Source: an uncultured Ruminococcus sp. (lineage in GTDB: Bacteria > Bacillota > Clostridia > Oscillospirales > Ruminococcaceae). From it: DNA of 8,654 nt. Position 1 is the first letter of the stretch, and the number at the start of each line of letters is the position of its first letter. The stretch lies in contig CADBQZ010000026.1 in the NCBI GenBank assembly GCA_902796865.1, positions 1-8,654 of the forward strand, given 5' to 3'. The notes under the pieces were generated by a model. That model was not told where the DNA came from, did not search any database, and saw only the letters and a program-made list of their open reading frames with translations. Positions 1 through 5,783 of this stretch are shown piece by piece. The translations under genes were made by a program, and so were the position numbers.

Positions 1-923
1 TAAGGAAGGCAAAGGAAGTTGATTTCGACGATCTTGACCCTTCAATATGCGTAAAGAGACAATATGTAAAAGGTATCCACGGTTCGTCGTTCCTTGTACT
101 GAAACAATCAGACGTACAGATGATGGTAAACCAGCTTATGGGTATGCCTCCTGTAGTGTCCGATGATTTCCAGTTCGATGAAATGAATATCTCCGCAGTA
201 TGTGAGATAATGAACCAGATGATGGGAGCTTCTGCTACTACCATTTCTGAGATACTCGGTATTCCTACCGATATTTCAACTCCGGAAGCTATCGTAATAG
301 ATACCGTAGATGACATTCTGAAGATCAACAGTATCGACGAAGAAGAAACAGTATGTGCTATCTCCTTCGACCTTACTATTGATGATATAATGAACAGCCA
401 TTTCATTACTATGCTCAATATCGAGCTTGCTAATGATATGGCAGGTAAAATGCTCGGAAGCTACGGAGAAGATTCTTCTTCTGAGCCTGCGCCGGCACCA
501 GCTCCGGCTCCAGCACCGAAGCCCGCTGCTCCGGCTGCGGCAAAACCTAAACCGGCACCAAAGCCTAAGCCGGAAAAGAAAGTCATAAACAACAATTCAT
601 CCGCCGCAAGAAATCTTGATGTGCAGGAATTCAGTATGGATTCCTTCTTTGATGACGACGACGATGACGACAGGATCACGATGGATCAGTTCAAAAACCT
701 CCGTCCTCTGCTTGATGTTCCTATGGAAGTTTCCGTAAGAATAGGGCAAACGCAGAAAAAGATCGAAGAGGTAAGTGATTTTACTAAGGGAACTATCATT
801 GAGCTTGATACAATGGCAAATGAACCTGTTGATATCCTGGTAAACGGAAATCTTATGGCAAGAGGTGAGGTCGTTGTTGTTGACGACAATTTCGCCGTAA
901 GGATAACAGAAATTGTAAAATAA
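1..923 (+). CDS. fliY: Flagellar motor switch phosphatase FliY (5' end outside window)
   Basis: Part of the flagellar switch complex (C-ring) and, in Bacillus-type systems, a phosphatase of CheY-P. The frame is open from base 3, so the Met at 120 is internal. The bases before it encode VKGIHGSSFLVLKQSDV, typical of the CheC-like region of FliY. Counting from the Met at 120, a CheC-type phosphatase half-site ExxN lies at E29/N32 (CEIMNQMMG). The other half-site expected in FliY would lie upstream of the window. Residues about 122-154 are an Ala-Pro-Lys-rich linker and 178-184 a run of seven Asp. Residues about 195-266 form a FliN/SpoA domain (LDVPMEVSVRIG, then GTIIELD and GEVVVVDDNFAVRITEI), which ends the protein. 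cheY follows after 80 bases. The family call is firm. Whether the phosphatase is active cannot be judged without the missing half-site. Confidence 0.93.
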   Translation, partial: RKAKEVDFDDLDPSICVKRQYVKGIHGSSFLVLKQSDVQMMVNQLMGMPPVVSDDFQFDEMNISAVCEIMNQMMGASATTISEILGIPTDISTPEAIVIDTVDDILKINSIDEEETVCAISFDLTIDDIMNSHFITMLNIELANDMAGKMLGSYGEDSSSEPAPAPAPAPAPKPAAPAAAKPKPAPKPKPEKKVINNNSSAARNLDVQEFSMDSFFDDDDDDDRITMDQFKNLRPLLDVPMEVSVRIGQTQKKIEEVSDFTKGTIIELDTMANEPVDILVNGNLMARGEVVVVDDNFAVRITEIVK

Positions 924-944
924 AAACGCTAATCATATGGCTTA

Positions 945-970
945 TTCCGGGATACAAAAAAGCTCCGGAA
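945..970 (+). repeat. Short inverted repeat between fliY and cheY
   Basis: TTCCGG at 945-950 is the exact inverse of CCGGAA at 965-970, with a 14-base A-rich spacer. No run of T follows, so it does not look like an intrinsic terminator. It lies in the 80-base fliY-cheY gap, ahead of the cheY ribosome binding site (AAAAGGAG at 987-994). It could be a transcript processing or stability element, but a 6-bp arm may arise by chance. Confidence 0.3.
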
Positions 971-1003
971 GAACGCTGTATTCGACAAAAGGAGAATATT
1001 ATT

Positions 1004-1363
1004 ATGAGTAAGATTTTAGTTGTAGACGACGCAGCATTCATGAGAATGATGGTAAAAGATGCTTTAACAAAGAACGGTTATACCGATATCATAGAAGCAT
1101 CCGATGGTGCGATTGCCTGTGACCTTTTCAAGGCAGAAAGTCCGGATCTTGTTATCATGGATATAACCATGCCAAATAAGACTGGTATCGAAGCTTTAAG
1201 AGATATAAAGGGTATGAACAGCAGTGCTAAAGTTATCATGTGTTCTGCAATGGGACAGGAAGCAATGGTTCTTGAAGCTATCAAGCTCGGTGCGCTTGAC
1301 TTTATCGTTAAGCCATTTAAACCGGACAGAATTATTCAGGCTGTTACAAAAGCACTTGGATAA
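1004..1363 (+). CDS. cheY: Chemotaxis response regulator CheY
   Basis: Single receiver domain of 119 residues with no output domain, the usual size for CheY. When phosphorylated by CheA it binds the flagellar switch and sets the direction of rotation. The receiver residues are all present: acidic pair D8/D9 (LVVDDAAFMR), phospho-acceptor D53 (VIMDITMPN), S81 in the Thr/Ser position (MCSAMG), F100 in the aromatic switch position and K103 (FIVKPF). The start has a strong ribosome binding site, AAAAGGAG at 987-994. Its position between fliY and cheC, both for CheY-P phosphatases, supports a motor CheY rather than another stand-alone receiver. No kinase gene is in the window. Confidence 0.95.
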   Translation: MSKILVVDDAAFMRMMVKDALTKNGYTDIIEASDGAIACDLFKAESPDLVIMDITMPNKTGIEALRDIKGMNSSAKVIMCSAMGQEAMVLEAIKLGALDFIVKPFKPDRIIQAVTKALG

Positions 1364-1378
1364 AAGGGGTGTTAAGAT

Positions 1379-2005
1379 ATGGGTTTAAGTAATATTGAAG
1401 AACTCGATGCAATGCACATCGACGTTTTAAGAGAATTAGGAAACATTGGTTCGGGAAATGCGGCAAGTTCTCTTGCATCTTTCATGGGCAAAGAGATCAA
1501 TATTGACGTTCCTAATGTTAGGATCCTCGATTTTAATGAAGTTGCTGATTATATCGGCGGTCCCGAAAAGATCGTTATGGGTCTTCTTGTAGATACTATC
1601 GAAGACTTAAAGGGCATGATACTTTATATATTTGATGACGATTTTGTAAAAAGCGTTGTTAAAGTATTTTTCGATAAGGATTTTGAATCATTTTCAGAGC
1701 TTTCGGAAATGGAAATATCTGCATTCAATGAGATCGGCAACATAATGGCAAGTTCATATGTAAATGCTATCGGAAGTATGACCGGTATGAAGATAGACAT
1801 TTCTACTCCTTCTATTGCCGTTGACATGGCAGGTGCTATACTTAGTTATCCAACAGCAAAATTTGCAGAGATCGGTAATAAAGTACTTTTCATTGATGAC
1901 TCATTCGGTATAGGTTCAACCCTCGAAAGAGTAAAGAGCAACATGATACTTGTACCTGAAATGGATTCTCTTAATAATTTATTTACAAGGCTTGGAGTAA
2001 TGTAA
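1379..2005 (+). CDS. cheC: CheY-P phosphatase CheC
   Basis: Cytoplasmic phosphatase of 208 residues that dephosphorylates CheY-P and binds the deamidase CheD. Both pseudo-symmetric active-site motifs are visible. The first is D15xxxE19xxN22 (DVLRELGNIGSGNAASSL). The second is E118xxN121 (EISAFNEIGNIMASSYVNAI), with Ser in place of the leading Asp. The length matches full CheC with two half-sites rather than the shorter CheX. The ribosome binding site AAAAGGGGTG (1362-1371) overlaps the cheY stop codon, so the two genes are likely coupled in translation. cheD starts one base after the cheC stop, the arrangement expected of an interacting pair. Confidence 0.95.
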   Translation: MGLSNIEELDAMHIDVLRELGNIGSGNAASSLASFMGKEINIDVPNVRILDFNEVADYIGGPEKIVMGLLVDTIEDLKGMILYIFDDDFVKSVVKVFFDKDFESFSELSEMEISAFNEIGNIMASSYVNAIGSMTGMKIDISTPSIAVDMAGAILSYPTAKFAEIGNKVLFIDDSFGIGSTLERVKSNMILVPEMDSLNNLFTRLGVM

Positions 2006-2006
2006 T

Positions 2007-2486
2007 ATGGGAATGGTAACAATTGGTATATCAGATCTCAATATTGCTACACCACCAAACATTCTGGTTACCTACGCTTTAGGTTCATGTATCGGCATAT
2101 GCCTTCATGACAAAGCACACAATATAGGCGGTCTTGCACACATCATGCTTCCAAGCAGTAAGGAAGCAACAAAGGCTTCAGACAATCTTCGCCGTTATGC
2201 TGATACTGGAATAGAAGAACTAGTTAATCTTCTTAAAAGCAAAGGCGTATTGGTTTCAAGCCTTACCGCAAAAATTGCAGGCGGAGCGCAAATGTTCCAG
2301 ACAAACTGCTCTACATTCAATATAGGTGCAAGAAACATCACTGCTGTTAAGCAGGTGTTAGCAAAATACAGGATACCTATAATTGCAGAGGACACAGGAC
2401 TCAACTTCGGACGTACAGTTTTTTTTGATGTTGCCACAGGTGTTATGCAGGTAAAATCAGTTAATCAAGGTGTAGTTAATCTGTGA
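2007..2486 (+). CDS. cheD: Chemoreceptor glutamine deamidase CheD
   Basis: Deamidates selected glutamines of chemoreceptors to glutamate and, in Bacillus-type systems, binds CheC and raises its phosphatase activity. The protein has 159 residues, the usual length. The catalytic set is visible: T22 (LVTYALGSC), C28 in the conserved GSC motif and H45 in GGLAHIMLP. The conserved IAGGAQMF segment follows. The start lies one base after the cheC stop, with GGAG at 1994-1997 inside the end of cheC serving as ribosome binding site. A second Met at codon 3 is a possible alternative start. It is the last gene of the operon; hairpins and terminators follow. Confidence 0.95.
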   Translation: MGMVTIGISDLNIATPPNILVTYALGSCIGICLHDKAHNIGGLAHIMLPSSKEATKASDNLRRYADTGIEELVNLLKSKGVLVSSLTAKIAGGAQMFQTNCSTFNIGARNITAVKQVLAKYRIPIIAEDTGLNFGRTVFFDVATGVMQVKSVNQGVVNL

Positions 2487-2514
2487 TCTGATTTCAGAAC
2501 TTATAATAATAATC

Positions 2515-2556
2515 GGGCTTTGCTTCGGTCATTTAGTATTATCGAAGCAAAAGCCC
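2515..2556 (+). repeat. Inverted repeat downstream of cheD
   Basis: GGGCTTTGCTTCG at 2515-2527 pairs with CGAAGCAAAAGCCC at 2543-2556, giving about 13 bp with one bulged A and a 15-base loop. No T run follows, so it is not a standard terminator by itself. A second, weaker inverted repeat follows directly: TGCAATT at 2558-2564 with AATTGCA at 2590-2596. Both may protect the 3' end of the che transcript or be part of a small RNA. Confidence 0.55.
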
Positions 2557-2602
2557 TTGCAATTTGCTATGAATAAGTTCCAATTGAATAATTGCATACT
2601 CG

Positions 2603-2630
2603 AAGCGGAGATGTCTCCGCTTATTTTTTT
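2603..2630 (+). terminator. Intrinsic terminator of the fliY-cheYCD operon
   Basis: AAGCGGAGA at 2603-2611 and TCTCCGCTT at 2614-2622 form a perfect 9-bp stem, with the innermost pairs probably opening into a tetraloop. A and seven T follow at 2623-2630. There is no T run on the opposite side, so it should act on + strand transcripts only. It is the first clear terminator after cheD, 117 bases past the stop. Confidence 0.85.
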
Positions 2631-2663
2631 GTGTCAAAATATATATTCTATAAACTTATGATC

Positions 2664-2700
2664 AAACGGAGAGTTTCTTTTGTTGAAACTCTCCGTTTTT
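2664..2700. terminator. Terminator between the convergent che and que operons
   Basis: AAACGGAGAGTTTC at 2664-2677 and GAAACTCTCCGTTT at 2685-2698 form a perfect 14-bp stem with a 7-base loop (TTTTGTT). The + strand side ends in five T (2696-2700); the - strand side has only three T. It probably ends the que operon, whose last stop codon is 9 bases away, and backs up the che terminator. It should be better on the + strand by its T run. Confidence 0.75.
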
Positions 2701-2708
2701 AAAGCCTT

Positions 2709-3194
2709 TTATCTGTTATCCACGCTCTCCGGATACATATCGTGTCCAAAAAGTCTTGTTTCAGCAAGCTTTTCATATTTAGTGCCGGGTCTTCCATAAT
2801 TGCAGTATGGGTCTATTGAAATACCGCCTCTCGGCAAAAATTTTCCCCAGACTTCAATATATTTAGGCTGCATAAGTTTTATAAGATCCTTCATTATCAT
2901 GTTTACACAGTCTTCATGAAAATCACCGTGATCTCTGAAGCTGAAAAGATATAGCTTCAGGGATTTGCTCTCTACCATTCTTTCATCTGGAATATATGAA
3001 ATGTATATCGAAGCAAAATCCGGCTGTCCTGTTATCGGACAAAGACTTGTAAATTCCGGGCAATTAAACTTGACAAAATAATCGTTTTCTTTATGCTTAT
3101 TCTCGAATGTTTCAAGTATCTCCGGAGCATAATCTTTGGGGTATTCGTTTTTTTCTTTTAAAAGTACAAGCTTTTCATCTTTTCTCTCATTCAT
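2709..3194 (-). CDS. queF: NADPH-dependent preQ0 reductase QueF (type I)
   Basis: Reduces the nitrile of 7-cyano-7-deazaguanine (preQ0) to the amine preQ1 with NADPH, the last step before insertion into tRNA. The protein has 161 residues, like the short unimodular Bacillus-type enzyme. Visible residues are the nucleophile C52 and D59 ([10 protein letters not shown]), the QueF motif beginning with E75 ([13 protein letters not shown]), which binds NADPH, and substrate-binding H93/E94 (DFHEDC). Relative to the Bacillus enzyme all are shifted by three positions. It starts 3 bases after the queC stop with an AGGAG site in the end of queC, and is the last gene of the operon. Confidence 0.95.
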   Translation of the reverse strand: MNERKDEKLVLLKEKNEYPKDYAPEILETFENKHKENDYFVKFNCPEFTSLCPITGQPDFASIYISYIPDERMVESKSLKLYLFSFRDHGDFHEDCVNMIMKDLIKLMQPKYIEVWGKFLPRGGISIDPYCNYGRPGTKYEKLAETRLFGHDMYPESVDNR

Positions 3195-3197
3195 TGT

Positions 3198-3884
3198 TTA
3201 TTCTCCTGTAATGATAGGGTCTGTCAGTCCATTTTTTTCAAAAGCAGCTTTTCGGTCGATACAAGTACCGCATTTTCCGCACGGCTTGTCTCCGCCTTCG
3301 TAACAGCTCCATGTAAGCTCATATGGCACTTTAAGCTCCATGCCTTTTTTTACGACATCTGCTTTTGTCATGCTCACAAACGGTGCTTCTATCCTAAGCT
3401 GTTTTCCGCTTCCTTCATATATAGCTTTATTCATAGCATTATTGAAGACCTCAGAGCAATCGGGATAAGCATTTCCTGCCGCATCATCAGAATGTGCTCC
3501 ATAATATATAACACCGCAGCCCTTTGAAAGAGCTATTGCAGCAGCCGATGATAAAAACAATCCGTTTCTGAACGGTACATATGTAGACACAGGAGAACCA
3601 TCTGTCTTTTCAAGCTGCTTTGCGTAAGATTCATGCGGTATCTCTTTTTCCGATGAGCTTAGTAATGAACAGTCAGAAAACTCAAATATTTTTGAAAGGT
3701 CAAGCTCCATTCTCTCGACACCGTAGTATTGAGCCGTCTTTTTTGATGCTTCTATCTCTTTTGAATGCTTCTGTCCATACATTATAGAAAGAGCTATTAC
3801 ATTCTCTCTGCCATATTTTGAAACAGCAAGGGCAAGACAAGTAGTACTGTCAAGTCCTCCGCTCGATAAAACCAATGCTTTCAT
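3198..3884 (-). CDS. queC: 7-cyano-7-deazaguanine synthase QueC
   Basis: ATP-dependent ligase that converts 7-carboxy-7-deazaguanine plus ammonia to preQ0 in the cytoplasm. The protein has 228 residues, the normal family length. It opens with the PP-loop ATP site SGGLDS (residues 8-13). YVPFRNGLF lies at 102-110 and DAAGNAYPDC at 134-143, both typical of QueC. A C-terminal zinc site is formed by C194, C202, C205 and C208 (SCYEGGDKPCGKCGTC). The start is 4 bases past the folE stop, and the ribosome binding site (AAAGGA) lies within the last folE codons, which suggests translational coupling. Confidence 0.96.
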   Translation of the reverse strand: MKALVLSSGGLDSTTCLALAVSKYGRENVIALSIMYGQKHSKEIEASKKTAQYYGVERMELDLSKIFEFSDCSLLSSSEKEIPHESYAKQLEKTDGSPVSTYVPFRNGLFLSSAAAIALSKGCGVIYYGAHSDDAAGNAYPDCSEVFNNAMNKAIYEGSGKQLRIEAPFVSMTKADVVKKGMELKVPYELTWSCYEGGDKPCGKCGTCIDRKAAFEKNGLTDPIITGE

Positions 3885-3888
3885 ATAT

Positions 3889-4464
3889 TTATCCTTTCAG
3901 CTGCATAAAAAATCTATTTTGCAGCGTCATATCATCACGGAATTTTCCTCTGAGCGTAGTAGTCTGCGTAACAGAACCATACTTTTTTATTCCTCTTGCG
4001 GTCATGCAAGAATGCTTTCCTTCAATATAAACAGCAACGTCGCCAGTTTTTGCTATGAGAGCTATGATACTTGCAATATCCGAACCTAAACGTTCCTGAA
4101 GCTGAAGCCTCTTTGCGGCAAGGTCAGCGATCCTTGCGATCTTTGAAAGTCCTATTACTCTGCCTTTTGGGATATATGCTACCGTCACCTTCATATCGTA
4201 CATAAGCGCAAGATGATGTTCACAATATGAAAATACGTCTATGTCACGAACTATTACCATATCTGTGCTTTGTCCCATCATATCAAAAGTCTTTCCGAAC
4301 ATTTTTGCAATATCTGCGTTTGAGTAGTTCATTCCTTCAAAGACTTCCTCATACATATTTGCAACTCTTTCGGGCGTTTCAGCAAGTCCTTCACGATCCG
4401 GATCATCACCTAAAGCTATTATTATACCTCTTATATGTTCCTTTATGGCTTCCTTGTCTATCAT
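3889..4464 (-). CDS. folE: GTP cyclohydrolase I (FolE)
   Basis: Converts GTP to 7,8-dihydroneopterin triphosphate, the shared first step of folate and queuosine synthesis. The protein has 191 residues, a normal length for the bacterial type IA enzyme. Zinc ligands are C81 and H84 in [10 protein letters not shown] and C153 in [10 protein letters not shown], with H83 as likely catalytic His. [10 protein letters not shown] at 26-35 and KRLQLQERL at 118-126 are family signatures. It lies between queE and queC, with gaps of 2 and 4 bases and a strong GGAGAGGAG site ahead of the start. From this I infer that its main job here is to feed the queuosine pathway. Whether the genome has a second folE for folate cannot be seen. 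Confidence 0.96.
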   Translation of the reverse strand: MIDKEAIKEHIRGIIIALGDDPDREGLAETPERVANMYEEVFEGMNYSNADIAKMFGKTFDMMGQSTDMVIVRDIDVFSYCEHHLALMYDMKVTVAYIPKGRVIGLSKIARIADLAAKRLQLQERLGSDIASIIALIAKTGDVAVYIEGKHSCMTARGIKKYGSVTQTTTLRGKFRDDMTLQNRFFMQLKG

Positions 4465-4466
4465 TA

Positions 4467-5138
4467 TTAAACTCCTCTCCTGTCAGGATCCCATATTATC
4501 TTGTGCATCTGCAATTGAAGATTCACATCATTCATCTTTTCATTCAGCATAAATTCCACTATTTCCGAAGGCTCTATCTTTCCGAAAACAGGGCTTATAT
4601 ACACTGATACTCTGCCGCATAGTTTATATTCGTCGATTATCTGCTTTGCACGTTTAAGATCATCAACACTTCCTGAAACGAATTTTACCGTATCACGGCT
4701 GTCAAGACAGTCAAAATTTTCAAGACACATATATTTTTCCATTCCGCTTGACGGAAGCTTATAATCCATTGTGAAGATAGGGCGTGAGCTTATATCAAGA
4801 AACTTTTTGAGTGGGATCGAACCGTTCGTTTCTATTTCACAGCTTATCTCCTGATGCTCTGAAATGCTCCTCAAAAGCTTATCTATACCCTTTTGCATAA
4901 GCGGCTCACCGCCTGTAAGCGTAACATTTTTTATACCTGTCGAAAGAATATATCTTATTATATCATCGACTGTCATTTCTTCAAACGGAGCGCCATGACT
5001 GTTTGCCCAGCTTGTATCACAGTAACTGCATTTCAGATCACATCCGACAAAACGTATAAACACCGCAGGCTGCCCCGCTCTTGTGCCTTCACCGTTTATG
5101 CTGACAAATTTTTCAGCAACCTTAAAGAATCCTTCCAT
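4467..5138 (-). CDS. queE: 7-carboxy-7-deazaguanine synthase QueE (radical SAM)
   Basis: Radical SAM enzyme that rearranges 6-carboxytetrahydropterin to 7-carboxy-7-deazaguanine. With the start at 5138 it has 223 residues, in the usual range. C33, C37 and C40 form the CxxxCxxC cluster site ([14 protein letters not shown]), and TGGEP at 75-79 is the SAM-binding motif. VSINGEG at 12-18 is a QueE N-terminal signature. I chose the Met at 5138 because GAGGG lies 5 bases upstream and the start follows the queD stop by one base. The frame stays open to 5180, but that extension would overlap queD by 41 bases and adds residues unlike the family. Starts at 5150 or 5153 are possible alternatives. Confidence 0.94.
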   Translation of the reverse strand: MEGFFKVAEKFVSINGEGTRAGQPAVFIRFVGCDLKCSYCDTSWANSHGAPFEEMTVDDIIRYILSTGIKNVTLTGGEPLMQKGIDKLLRSISEHQEISCEIETNGSIPLKKFLDISSRPIFTMDYKLPSSGMEKYMCLENFDCLDSRDTVKFVSGSVDDLKRAKQIIDEYKLCGRVSVYISPVFGKIEPSEIVEFMLNEKMNDVNLQLQMHKIIWDPDRRGV

Positions 5139-5139
5139 A

Positions 5140-5562
5140 TCAGCCCTCATCATACATAGCACAGTTTTCAGGTGTTTCATAGACTGCTACTCTGCTTACC
5201 CTGTAGCCTCTTTCTTTTAGTGCAGTAAAAAACTGCCTTGCAAGGTTTTCGGCGGTCGGACGGAACGGCATCTCTATAAGTCTGAATCCGTCCCGTTTCA
5301 GGCATTCAAGCGTATCGCTTTTGAGTGTATTCTTCTCGTATATAAGTGAATGGTCATAATGCTCTGCAATAAGCCTTACGGCTCTTTTGAGGTCTGAAAA
5401 ATCCATTATCATTCCCTTTTGCTGCCCGTTTCTCTGCAAAAACGCATTTTGTACTGTTACTTCTATTTTCCACCTGTGTCCATGTATATTACTGCACTTT
5501 CCTTCATATCCATAAAGAAAATGAGCACTGTCAAATGAAGCTTCTGCTTTTAAATAATACAT
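5140..5562 (-). CDS. queD: 6-carboxy-5,6,7,8-tetrahydropterin synthase QueD
   Basis: Converts 7,8-dihydroneopterin triphosphate to 6-carboxytetrahydropterin, the substrate of QueE. It belongs to the PTPS fold family. With the start at 5562 it has 140 residues. Zinc ligands are H14 (FDSAHFL), H27 and H29 (NIHGHRWKIEV), and C23 is the expected catalytic Cys. GMIMDFSDLKRAV at 50-62, D70/H71 (DHSLIY) and E129 (VYETPEN) also fit. The start is set by AAGGGAA eight bases upstream. The frame stays open to 5679, but that extension would run through the leader terminator and encodes nothing QueD-like. It is the first gene of the que operon. Confidence 0.95.
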   Translation of the reverse strand: MYYLKAEASFDSAHFLYGYEGKCSNIHGHRWKIEVTVQNAFLQRNGQQKGMIMDFSDLKRAVRLIAEHYDHSLIYEKNTLKSDTLECLKRDGFRLIEMPFRPTAENLARQFFTALKERGYRVSRVAVYETPENCAMYDEG

Positions 5563-5570
5563 TAAAACGC

Positions 5571-5577
5571 TTCCCTT
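5571..5577 (-). promoter_or_regulatory. queD: Ribosome binding site that sets the queD start
   Basis: AAGGGAA on the - strand, eight bases from the ATG at 5562. It supports this start over the longer open frame from 5679, which has the terminator inside it. Confidence 0.75.
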
Positions 5578-5626
5578 CCGATATTTTATATAACGCAGAG
5601 ATCTTTTTTTCTGCATATAAGAAAAC

Positions 5627-5656
5627 AAAAAAGACACAGATAGATATACCTGTGCC
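5627..5656 (-). terminator. Intrinsic terminator or attenuator before queD
   Basis: On the - strand GGCACAGGTA pairs with TATCTGTGTC through a 4-base loop (stem about 10 bp with two G-U pairs, 5656-5633). Six T follow (5632-5627). It lies about 65 bases before the queD start and 127 bases after the stop of the upstream gene. It may end the proBA transcript, or work as a conditional terminator in the que leader. The sequence alone does not decide. Confidence 0.75.
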
Positions 5657-5783
5657 TTAAACAATGCTGCAAAGAACATCTATAGGCTTTTTGCAGTATT
5701 GTCTTGAATGTTGTCCTGGTTTTGTTTTTATGCAGTCCCTCTCATGACTGCCAAGACAGGATGGCACAAACGAACTGTCTTGT

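Larger units (their letters stand above)
5563..5783 (-). promoter_or_regulatory. Structured leader ahead of the queuosine operon
   Basis: This 221-base gap between the upstream membrane-protein gene and queD holds no supported gene. In the direction of que transcription it contains, in order: CAAGACAG (5782-5775); its complement CTGTCTTG (5759-5752); a hairpin GCAGTC/GACTGC (5751-5732) with an A-rich tail; another CAAGAC (5706-5701); a hairpin CTGCAAA/TTTGCAG (5696-5667) whose stem extends, past a mismatch, to 5700-5663; and a terminator. The CTGTCTTG segment can pair with either CAAGAC copy, but not both. I recognise no published riboswitch class. In Firmicutes, que operons are often controlled by preQ1 riboswitches, so one is plausible here. 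No convincing -35/-10 pair was found. Confidence 0.4.

Noticed and set aside
461..679. Antisense open frame of 72 residues opposite the fliY linker
   Set aside because: It is the mirror of the Ala-Pro and Asp repeats (Gly-Ala and Ser runs) and has no ribosome binding site or coding character of its own.
120..923. Reading the first gene as starting at the Met at 120
   Set aside because: The frame is open to the window edge and the residues before 120 fit the CheC-like part of FliY, so the gene is cut by the window rather than short.
945..970. TTCCGG/CCGGAA repeat as a terminator between fliY and cheY
   Set aside because: There is no T run after the stem, and cheY is expected to be cotranscribed with fliY.
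4227..4607. Antisense open frame of 126 residues across folE and queE
   Set aside because: It crosses the junction of two certain genes on the opposite strand and encodes a Leu/His/Tyr-rich sequence without recognisable domains.
5139..5180. N-terminal extension of queE to 5180
   Set aside because: It would overlap the end of queD by 41 bases, and the Met at 5138 has a GAGGG site and fits family length.
5581..5614. Promoter for queD downstream of the leader terminator (TATAAA in an AT-rich stretch)
   Set aside because: No -35 element at a proper distance could be found, and AT-rich sequence makes TATA-like hits common.
5563..5679. N-terminal extension of queD to 5679
   Set aside because: The extra 39 residues would be read through the leader terminator, resemble no QueD sequence, and the internal Met at 5562 has its own ribosome binding site.
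5715..5751. Hairpin GCAGTC/GACTGC followed by an A-rich tail, superficially like a class I preQ1 aptamer
   Set aside because: The class I fold needs a ligand-pairing C just before the 3' strand of the first stem. Here the loop (ATGAGAGG) contains no C, so I do not call class I.
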